Origin: Calditrichota bacterium
GTDB lineage: Bacteria > Zhuqueibacterota > Zhuqueibacteria > Zhuqueibacterales > Geothermadaptataceae
Direction: 5' to 3'
NCBI GenBank assembly: GCA_008501545.1
Contig: QQUM01000468.1
Span: 1 to 7,828 of the forward strand
Length of the DNA: 7,828 bases
Every line of letters starts with the position of its first letter. Within the stretch, counting starts at the first letter, position 1. Shown piece after piece: positions 1 to 4,909 of the stretch. A program made the translations under genes and the position numbers. A model generated the notes under the pieces. It saw only the letters and a list, made by a program, of their open reading frames with translations, did no database searches and was not told the origin of the DNA.

Positions 1-304
1 CATTTGCGGGATCAACGGCGATGGTCGCGCCAAATTTCCAACCGACAGCATCGTTATCAGCGCCGGAACCGGGCACATATTCCTGAATAAGTATATCGCC
101 TTCAGCATTCATGCGGGTATATTTTACACCACCATTGTGGTGCACCATGTGCAGTATGCCATTGTTTGGATCAATATCAAGATCGGGTATACCCCCGCCA
201 TCAACTGTAAAAGCTTCACTTAGAGTTTGCCCGAATGCGAAAGTAGCAATAAAAAAGAAAAGCAAGAAAATTGTCAGCTGCAGTGCGTGTCCATGGTGAG
301 ACAT
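1..304 (-). CDS. Exported beta-propeller-like (BNR/sialidase-fold-like) protein, N-terminal fragment
   Basis: The minus strand is open from an ATG at 304 to the left edge, giving 101 residues with no stop; the rest lies outside the window. Residues 10-25 are strongly hydrophobic (LQLTIFLLFFFIATFAFG) and end in a plausible signal peptidase site near FAFGQ, so the product is exported. The mature part has DLDIDPNNGILHMVHH, GGVKYTRMNAEGD and FGATIAVDP. This periodicity (a D-x-D/N-G-x-hydrophobic-H strand, then G-V-K-Y-T-R) is typical of BNR/sialidase-like propeller blades that read as 'data displayed over time'. No enzyme activity can be assigned from one blade. Start choice: the ATG has no near ribosome site. 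An in-frame TTG at 328 lies 10 bases after a strong AAGGAG (339-344) and would add eight residues, so it is a real alternative. Export is fairly sure; the fold is inference. Confidence 0.7.
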   Translation of the reverse strand, partial: MSHHGHALQLTIFLLFFFIATFAFGQTLSEAFTVDGGGIPDLDIDPNNGILHMVHHNGGVKYTRMNAEGDILIQEYVPGSGADNDAVGWKFGATIAVDPAN

Positions 305-338
305 TTGTATTAAATTTCGACAAGACAAATTCTTTAAT

Positions 339-344
339 CTCCTT
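339..344 (-). promoter_or_regulatory. Shine-Dalgarno AAGGAG favouring a TTG start for the exported protein
   Basis: On the minus strand AAGGAG is followed after 10 bases by an in-frame TTG (326-328), but by 34 bases before the ATG at 304. Other genes in the window have similar sites 5-9 bases from ATG, so the organism uses such sites. This makes the TTG the better-supported initiation codon on spacing, although ATG is the stronger codon. Confidence 0.45.
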
Positions 345-490
345 AAGAAAAATTTAGTCCTAATTCATATTTTTATTTTATTTAAGTATCGGAGTTACGC
401 GCATAATAAAAATGATATATTATCATCGTTTAAATTAGTTTTCACAAAATGGCAGAAATAATGCCAGGATAGCCTATTAATCGATGATAT

Positions 491-538
491 GGCAGTGCTG
501 AACAGCGTGTCTTTCAGGTTTCACATCAGCACTGTTTT
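491..538 (+). terminator. Terminator-like hairpin with T-run
   Basis: CAGTGCTGA (493-501) pairs perfectly with TCAGCACTG (526-534), extended by two G-T wobbles, with a 24-base loop and then TTTT (535-538). An inner alternative stem CTGAA/TTCAG is also possible. No plus-strand gene is seen just upstream, so it could end a small RNA or be a chance structure. The long loop weakens a terminator call. Confidence 0.3.
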
Positions 539-551
539 CAACTCGGTTGAA
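537..551. repeat. Perfect 15-base dyad TTCAAC-TCG-GTTGAA
   Basis: Six-base arms 537-542 and 546-551 around TCG, immediately after the hairpin at 491-536. The size and symmetry fit a dimeric repressor site. AACTCG is repeated at 540-545 and 550-555. No known operator is recognised. Confidence 0.35.
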
Positions 552-809
552 CTCGAGCGGTTATTTCATTCGGGTGAAAAGAATACACGTTTATGTTTCT
601 GGTCATCCATCCGGAAGTTCAATGTGTACTTTACGGCAAGAACGAGTTAAATGCAGATGAATAATTTCAAGCAGGAATGAAATTCTGTCTTCCCCATTGA
701 AAAGATCACTCTATTACGCGATTCAGATCAACAGTTCGCATGAATTAACTCTGATTTTTTCTTGATTTAAGCATGAATGATAATTAACTTGAAATGTTAA
801 CTCGTATTA

Positions 810-855
810 AAAATCGAGATGATCATCAACAAAATCACGCTTGATTATCATCTCG
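810..855 (-). terminator. Inverted repeat with T-run, likely terminator of the small minus-strand gene
   Basis: On the minus strand CGAGATGATAATCAA (855-841) pairs with TTGATGATCATCTCG (829-815) at 14 of 15 positions, with an 11-base loop, followed directly by ATTTTTAA. The stem is long though A/T-rich. The stop codon of the 86-residue frame falls in the loop. One arm is shared with a second hairpin (838-873), so the two cannot form together. Confidence 0.5.
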
Positions 856-1095
856 GTGAACGATTATCAAGCGTTTTCGATGGCCATTTTCATACTGCAT
901 TCGCTGTAATCTTTGCAGGAACTTCCTGACATTCATCATTCGCCTCAGGGTATGTTGGTTATTCTCATCGCCATACTCGTCGCTGGATTCGTTCTCAGGT
1001 GAATAGTTTAACATTGGTAATTCGGATATTAGAGAGCGCACGGAATTGGCAAAATTGAGTATCAAGACCGAATATTTTTCGGCTCCCCTCACCAT
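835..1095 (-). CDS. Small hypothetical protein (86 aa), unrecognised
   Basis: I do not recognise this protein. It has no signal peptide or membrane segment. The middle is acidic (SPENESSDEYGDENNQ, about residues 32-47) and the C-terminal third is basic and helix-prone (RKFLQRLQRMQ and HRKRLIIVHR), a charge split seen in small nucleic-acid or protein-binding adaptors, but that is not evidence of function. The ATG at 1095 lacks a clear ribosome site. It is divergent from the sigma factor gene, with 45 bases between the starts. Support for expression: its TGA stop (835-837) lies in the loop of a 15-base inverted repeat followed by ATTTTTA on the same strand, as expected for a transcript ending there. 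It could still be a chance open frame. Confidence 0.35.
   Translation of the reverse strand: MVRGAEKYSVLILNFANSVRSLISELPMLNYSPENESSDEYGDENNQHTLRRMMNVRKFLQRLQRMQYENGHRKRLIIVHRDDNQA
838..877 (+). terminator. Second hairpin with TTTT, overlapping the first
   Basis: CGCTTGATTATC (838-849) pairs with GATTATCAAGCG (862-873) at 11 of 12 positions around a 12-base loop, then TTTT at 874-877 on the plus strand. It competes with the 815-855 stem for bases 841-849. It would be a weak plus-strand terminator, or one half of an attenuator-like switch. Confidence 0.3.
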
Positions 1096-1140
1096 TTGAT
1101 CGCCACATTTTCTTTACTTGGTTAGAATGTAAGGCACCAT

Positions 1141-1815
1141 ATGTTAAATCGATACAAACAGTTAAAAAATGTCGAACTGATCAACTTGTGCAAACAGGAT
1201 CCAATAGACCAGCGAGCCTGGATGGAATTTTATGATCGATTCCACAATGTCATCGCGCACTATGTGTACAAATGGCAAATCTTCTATAAGATACGGACAT
1301 TTCGTACACATGAGCTCAACGACAGAGAAGATACAATACAACGTATATTCCTCAAGCTAAGCACAGGAAAAAGAAAGGCTATCAAATCTTTTCGCAATGA
1401 AACTGAAAATTCCATCTTTGCTTATCTGAGGAAAATGATTAAATATGAAGTAATTAATTCTGCCAAGCATAATAGTGCTGTCAAAAGGAAGGGCAATACG
1501 ATATCCATCCATGAATCCGCTTCTTCCAGGATGGATGAAAATAATTTACAGGTTCTCGATTATATAGAATCCACTATTGATAATCTAGAACATGAGCAAG
1601 AGTATAAAAACCGCCTTGAAGAATGCCGTACGATTATAGGTAACAAGAAAAAGAATAAATTTTGGAAACGCGATTTAATCATTTTTGAACTTCATTTCAT
1701 TTATGGATTAAAAGCCCATGAAATAGCAGAGATTGCGCCATTAGAGACACAGATATCAAACAAAAGAATTGCAAACAGAATAACCGAGATCAAAAAAATT
1801 TTGAACAAAATATGA
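1141..1815 (+). CDS. ECF-type RNA polymerase sigma factor
   Basis: This 224-residue protein directs RNA polymerase to a specific set of promoters. Residues about 22-110 resemble sigma region 2: AWMEFYDRFHNVIAHYV, the acidic DREDTIQRIFLKL corresponding to the core-binding 2.2 helix, and SIFAYLRKMIKYEVINSAK corresponding to the -10 recognition helices. Residues about 150-220 resemble region 4, with a helix-turn-helix around KAHEIAEI and a basic last helix (NKRIANRITEIKKIL) for -35 contacts. There is no region 3 and no extra C-terminal domain, as in minimal ECF factors. The divergent regions 2.4 and 4 put it outside the best-known groups. TAAGG lies 6 bases before the ATG, fixing the start. The next gene, a membrane anti-sigma-like protein in the same direction, fits a sigma/anti-sigma pair. 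The gene is A/T-rich and lysine-rich compared with the Omp85 gene. Confidence 0.8.
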   Translation: MLNRYKQLKNVELINLCKQDPIDQRAWMEFYDRFHNVIAHYVYKWQIFYKIRTFRTHELNDREDTIQRIFLKLSTGKRKAIKSFRNETENSIFAYLRKMIKYEVINSAKHNSAVKRKGNTISIHESASSRMDENNLQVLDYIESTIDNLEHEQEYKNRLEECRTIIGNKKKNKFWKRDLIIFELHFIYGLKAHEIAEIAPLETQISNKRIANRITEIKKILNKI

Positions 1816-2023
1816 CAAATTTTTTCGGGATTTTTGTGCAGATGTATTGTCTACTCTTACATGCATGGTGCAAACATGTATGAGAGATCAAAAATTGCGA
1901 CGGGGAATTTTCATTCCAATCCCGGCAAAGGACAACACTAACTTCCATCCAAAATGAATTGACATTCTTTACAAGTACATCACTGAATAAAAACACAAAA
2001 AATACTACCTAAGGAATAAAATA
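1816..2023 (+). other. 208-base structured spacer between sigma and anti-sigma-like genes
   Basis: Such pairs usually overlap or sit a few bases apart, so this gap is long. It holds an imperfect stem TCTTACATG/CATGTATGAGA (about 1854-1885) and a hairpin at 1901-1924 (CGG plus GGAAT, loop TTTC, ATTCC, then CCG). No T-run follows either, so neither is a standard terminator. AAGGA at 2012-2016 is the ribosome site of the next gene. It could contain a separate promoter or a translation-controlling leader. Confidence 0.4.
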
Positions 2024-2998
2024 ATGGCAACTCGAGACAAAGAGACGAGTGATGCAGGCAATGCATCAAATATCCAGAATTATATTCGATATATCCGGGG
2101 TGAATTATCCAGAGATGAACTGGAAATGTTTGAGGAAAATATTTTAAAAGATGAAAAATATATAAAAACACTCGCCGCACTCATTAAAGAGCATGATGCA
2201 GAGCTCTCCTCTGAAGAAGAAAAAATTTTTCAAAGCATCTACAAAAAGCCAAAACGCAAGGACCGGCAAGAATTTATCAGAGCAGTGTTAAACGATAGTC
2301 GACCGCAGGCTCCAGCGCGAAAAATTGAATACTTAAATAAGCCGGCTGTTAAAATCGTTCTCGCCATTTCAATCACTGCAATGTTTGTTCTGTTTATAGT
2401 CAATTTTTTCACCACACACTCACCCACCAAAGCGCAATTCACACAAAAATACCTAAAAGACGAAATTAAAGCCGATAGTGTATTTAAATCACCACAATCT
2501 CAAGCCACCGGTGATCATAATATAAATTTACGAGAAACGGCTACCCAACCCAACACAATTAACCGTCTGCAAAATGAGTTTACAACAAATTTTGAAAATT
2601 TTAGAACAGGGGAATTTCAGCTCGCCATCAACCGTCTCCGGGTTATAGTTGAAAATGAAAAATACCAACGCGATCTCAAATCATCATACAGCGGCAAATT
2701 ATTGTTAGGTGACATTCAGTTTTTATATGCACTTTCCCATTTTAATCTCGCCGTAGCAGAGGAAACAGACGATCTTAAAAAGCAATCATTGTTGATGAAG
2801 ACCATTGACTATTTAAAAATTAATCGGGATTTTGCCGAGAAGAACAGGACAAACTCATCCGGTAGAGAACTTTATTTTCTGGGGCTGGCATATTATGTCG
2901 CCAACGAATTTGAAAATGCGAAATCCTGTTTTTCGACTATCCAATCCAATTCCCATTTTTATGACAATGCACACGAGATCCTGGAAAAAATGGAATAA
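2024..2998 (+). CDS. Membrane-spanning anti-sigma-like protein with periplasmic TPR-like domain
   Basis: 324 residues in three parts. Residues about 14-58 (IQNYIRYIRGELSRDELEMF, then EENILKDEKYIKTLAAL) resemble the helical sigma-binding domain of anti-sigma factors, including the 'yl.GeLs..E...fE..l..d' pattern. There is no H-x3-C-x2-C motif, so it is not a zinc-binding type; the only cysteine is at residue 302. Residues 110-128 form one transmembrane helix preceded by basic residues, placing the N-terminus in the cytoplasm. Residues about 185-322 are helical and TPR-like, with FENFRTGEFQLAINRL, LYALSHFNLAVAEE and LYFLGLAYYVANEFENAKSC as candidate repeats, and would lie in the periplasm. AAGGA 8 bases before the ATG supports the start. 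Inferred role: sequester the upstream sigma factor and release it on a periplasmic signal. It could instead be a general TPR scaffold, but the gene pairing argues for anti-sigma. Confidence 0.7.
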   Translation: MATRDKETSDAGNASNIQNYIRYIRGELSRDELEMFEENILKDEKYIKTLAALIKEHDAELSSEEEKIFQSIYKKPKRKDRQEFIRAVLNDSRPQAPARKIEYLNKPAVKIVLAISITAMFVLFIVNFFTTHSPTKAQFTQKYLKDEIKADSVFKSPQSQATGDHNINLRETATQPNTINRLQNEFTTNFENFRTGEFQLAINRLRVIVENEKYQRDLKSSYSGKLLLGDIQFLYALSHFNLAVAEETDDLKKQSLLMKTIDYLKINRDFAEKNRTNSSGRELYFLGLAYYVANEFENAKSCFSTIQSNSHFYDNAHEILEKME

Positions 2999-3003
2999 TG
3001 AGG

Positions 3004-3100
3004 CTGATTCTACCCCACCAAATGCTTCAAACCGCTAAAATACTGAGTTAGATAATTTTTTCTGATTCAACAGAAAACATCCCACCAAAAATCTGCTAAA
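3004..3100. repeat. Imperfect two-copy direct repeat after the anti-sigma-like gene
   Basis: Three blocks recur in the same order: CTGATTC (3004-3010, 3062-3068), CCCACCAAA (3014-3022, 3081-3089) and GCTAAA (3034-3039, 3095-3100), with different spacers between them. A TTTTCTG/CAGAAAA hairpin (3058-3077) overlaps the second copy. It looks like an old local duplication or paired protein sites; it may be chance. Confidence 0.3.
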
Positions 3101-3171
3101 TATAAATCCTTTTGATTTGTAATAATTTTTCGCACTTTTGGAAAAGTATAGTTTTTAACAGCAATAAAGGA

Positions 3172-3180
3172 TTATTAATT
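3172..3180 (+). promoter_or_regulatory. Ribosome-site context that decides the exonuclease start at 3181
   Basis: AAAGGA (3167-3172) precedes the ATG at 3181 by 8 bases. The same frame is open further upstream to 3112, but those residues do not belong to the family, whose members start at the MKLISWN strand. Confidence 0.6.
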
Positions 3181-3939
3181 ATGAAACTTATTTCCTGGAA
3201 TGTCAATGGCATCAGAGCAGCAATAAACAAAGGCTTCACCGATATTTTTAAAAATGAAAATATGGATATTTTATGTTTGCAGGAAACGAAAGCCACACCG
3301 GCACAGGTGGACCTTGACTTAAATGGTTACTTTGCTTTCTGGAATTCAGCAGAGAAAAAAGGCTATTCAGGCACTGCTGTCTTTTCCAAGATCGAACCAC
3401 TTGGTGTACAGAATGGAATGGGCATCCCGGAGCATGATAACGAGGGGCGTGTTATAACACTGGAGTACGAAAAATTTTATCTGGTCAATGTCTACACTCC
3501 GAATTCCCAGAGAGAACTTATGCGGCTTGACTACAGACAAAATCAATGGGATGTTGCATTTCTCAAGCACGTTAAATCTTTGGAAAAGGAAAAACCGGTC
3601 ATTTTTTGTGGAGATTTGAATGTTGCGCATAAAGAAATCGATCTGGCGAATCCGAAAAGCAACAAGAGAAACGCAGGATTTACAGATGAAGAACGGGCAG
3701 GTTTTGATAAGATTGTAAACGCAGGTTTTATCGATACATTTCGCGAATTTAATAAAGACGCCGGACAATATACCTGGTGGACTTACCGTATGAATGCAAG
3801 AGCCCGAAACGTTGGCTGGCGTATCGATTACTTTTGCATTTCGTCGGCATTGCGGCCCAATTTAAAAGATGCTTTTATCAGGTCCGAAGTGATGGGCTCT
3901 GATCATTGTCCAATTGGAATTACAATGGAAGGTCTGTGA
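3181..3939 (+). CDS. xthA: Exodeoxyribonuclease III (AP endonuclease, ExoA/XthA family)
   Basis: 252 residues, the usual length for the bacterial ExoA-type enzyme. It cuts DNA 5' to abasic sites and removes 3'-blocking groups during base excision repair in the cytoplasm; the family may also have 3'-5' exonuclease activity. Visible motifs of the exonuclease/endonuclease/phosphatase fold: WNVNGIR (residues 6-12, Asn7), LQETK (33-37, metal-binding Glu35), NVYTPNS (103-109, Tyr105), GDLNVAH (144-150, Asp145 and Asn147), GWRIDYF (212-218, Asp216) and GSDHCPI (239-245, catalytic Asp241-His242). All expected catalytic residues are present, so it should be active. It stands alone: the upstream sigma pair is 182 bases away and the downstream toxin gene converges from the other strand 40 bases on. 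Very close homologues may be named exoA. Confident. Confidence 0.97.
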   Translation: MKLISWNVNGIRAAINKGFTDIFKNENMDILCLQETKATPAQVDLDLNGYFAFWNSAEKKGYSGTAVFSKIEPLGVQNGMGIPEHDNEGRVITLEYEKFYLVNVYTPNSQRELMRLDYRQNQWDVAFLKHVKSLEKEKPVIFCGDLNVAHKEIDLANPKSNKRNAGFTDEERAGFDKIVNAGFIDTFREFNKDAGQYTWWTYRMNARARNVGWRIDYFCISSALRPNLKDAFIRSEVMGSDHCPIGITMEGL

Positions 3940-3979
3940 TAGATTCCATGAAATTTCCGCTCCATACGGTGGGAATGTA

Positions 3980-4342
3980 TCATTGCAGTTCCAGTGCAGC
4001 ACTCACGCCTTCCTGTACTTGCTTTAAGTAAGCATCCGGAAGCGATCCGACTCTGCGAATAATTCGATTTTTGATAATGCTACGAATTTGAAAGGAAAGA
4101 ACGAGACAGTTTTTCCCCAGTCCAATGACATCTTCCGGGACCAATGTTGCGCCAATGCGCGATTCGCTAATCCCGTTTGCGTCAATAACTGGACACACAA
4201 TCAATGTATCGAGGTTCGCGTTGAGTGTGTCGCTGGAAACGACGACAGCTGGGGAAATCATTTCTGATTTGGGATTTGATGTGTCATTGCTAAGATTAAC
4301 TAAAATAACATCGCCTCGACTGAACAGATTCATAACGCCCAT
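3980..4342 (-). CDS. MazF/PemK-family toxin (type II toxin-antitoxin)
   Basis: 120 residues. The family folds as a small beta-barrel dimer and most members cut mRNA at specific short sequences. Family marks: SRGDVILVNL (8-17), SPAVVVSSDTLN (30-41), LIVCPVI (47-53), LGKNCLVLSFQIRSI (75-89) and a helical tail LPDAYLKQVQEGVSAALEL. Odd point: the arginine that normally precedes PAVVV is serine 30, and the Thr/Ser in the following '..PIT' strand is isoleucine 53. Those are the two catalytic positions known from B. subtilis MazF (Arg25, Thr48), so cleavage may be lost or done differently. The start could be the ATG at 4342 or the ATG at 4333, which overlaps the antitoxin stop as ATGA; the second fits coupled translation and a typical family N-terminus, and neither has a good ribosome site. 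It follows the antitoxin in the same unit. Confidence 0.88.
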   Translation of the reverse strand: MGVMNLFSRGDVILVNLSNDTSNPKSEMISPAVVVSSDTLNANLDTLIVCPVIDANGISESRIGATLVPEDVIGLGKNCLVLSFQIRSIIKNRIIRRVGSLPDAYLKQVQEGVSAALELQ

Positions 4343-4596
4343 CCATCAGATTCCGTTTTTCCCCAGGCCTGCAGGCGTTGCCCATCAAAATTTTTGAACA
4401 TCATACATGATTCTTCCAACTGGCGGCGACGTTCTTCCTGCCGACGATTACACAAATATGATTCGAACGCATCTCGAGCAAAATCAGCCAGTGTTGTTCC
4501 GTCCCGATTAACACAGTCCGTGATTTCATTGCGCAATTCCTGAGAAATATACAGAACAAATCTCTTCCCATTTTTTGTCACGAGTTTTTGAGACAT
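4330..4596 (-). CDS. Ribbon-helix-helix antitoxin partner of the MazF-like toxin
   Basis: 88 residues. Residues about 12-47 show a ribbon-helix-helix DNA-binding pattern: the strand RFVLYIS, helix QELRNEITDCVNRDG, turn TTLADFARDAFESYL. The basic stretch NRRQEERRRQLEES follows, then a less ordered tail (MMFKNFDGQ, then WGKTESDGWAL) of the kind that binds and neutralises the toxin. The protein would both block the toxin and repress its own promoter. Start: ATG at 4596 is preceded by AAGGGAG (4602-4608) at 5 bases; an in-frame ATG at 4611 overlaps that ribosome site and is therefore unlikely. The gene overlaps the toxin gene by a few bases, and antitoxin-first order is the norm. A/B-type MazE (AbrB fold) is excluded by the RHH pattern. 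Fairly sure. Confidence 0.85.
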   Translation of the reverse strand: MSQKLVTKNGKRFVLYISQELRNEITDCVNRDGTTLADFARDAFESYLCNRRQEERRRQLEESCMMFKNFDGQRLQAWGKTESDGWAL

Positions 4597-4643
4597 TTTT
4601 TCTCCCTTCATAAAAAGTTGTTTTGGTGAATGAACTTTCGTAA

Positions 4644-4672
4644 AGGCTATCGCATGGCCTTTTCGGATTCAA
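4644..4672 (-). promoter_or_regulatory. Candidate promoter of the toxin-antitoxin unit with internal dyad
   Basis: On the minus strand TTGAAT (4672-4667) is followed after 17 bases by TAGCCT (4649-4644). The 6-base inverted repeat AAAGGC/GCCTTT (4642-4647, 4657-4662) overlaps the -10 and spacer, where an autorepressing antitoxin would bind. The -10 is a poor match to consensus, so the promoter is tentative, although its position before the antitoxin start is right. Confidence 0.4.
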
Positions 4673-4909
4673 CCTTACGTTACGGCCTTTAAGTTGTTTC
4701 CATAAATTCCCGTTCCTGGCGAAAAACAAAGCAAATTAACAAGAATTAACATCGGCGTGGCAAAAGATTATATTTTATTTATAACATTATTAAAGTTAAG
4801 ATTTTAACCTGAAATAATGTCGCACGTTCTCATTCCGATGGGCATACACTCATTTTGACACAAGAAATAGTGAAAATGTTTAGGCTTTTTTCGAAACCGT
4901 AGAATTTTT
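4673..4909. other. Intergenic stretch between the toxin-antitoxin unit and the Omp85 gene
   Basis: No gene is seen. The only structure is a short GTTAA-GATT-TTAAC hairpin near 4795-4808. No clear terminator for the Omp85 gene can be pointed out, although the sequence just after its stop (minus strand) is A/T-rich. Confidence 0.4.

Larger units (their letters stand above)
305..834. other. Non-coding stretch rich in dyads, no convincing gene
   Basis: I found no open frame with protein-like composition on either strand here. The region contains a short perfect dyad at 412-426 (ATGATA-TAT-TATCAT), a TGGCA/TGCCA stem at 450-466, a terminator-like hairpin at 491-538, and a compact dyad at 537-551. 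The first 100 or so bases serve as the upstream region of the exported protein. The remainder could hold a small RNA or the remains of a lost gene, but neither is demonstrated. Confidence 0.5.

Noticed and set aside
590..680. Minus-strand stretch reading like HLHLTRSCRKVHIELPDG as a pseudogene remnant
   Set aside because: It stops immediately, no frame-shifted continuation restores a recognisable protein, and no family match came to mind.
1096..1128. TTGATC and TAGAAT as a sigma-gene promoter
   Set aside because: The spacer is 21 bases and the -10 would leave almost no room before the ribosome site.
1861..1941. 26-codon plus-strand reading frame in the sigma/anti-sigma gap (ATG to TAA)
   Set aside because: No ribosome site, short, and it coincides with the stems; a leader peptide cannot be supported.
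3367..3768. 133-residue minus-strand open frame within the exonuclease gene
   Set aside because: It is antisense to a confidently identified enzyme; no ribosome site or family resemblance.
4526..4729. 67-residue minus-strand open frame across the antitoxin start
   Set aside because: It overlaps the antitoxin in another frame and lacks protein-like features; the antitoxin has the ribosome site and domain.
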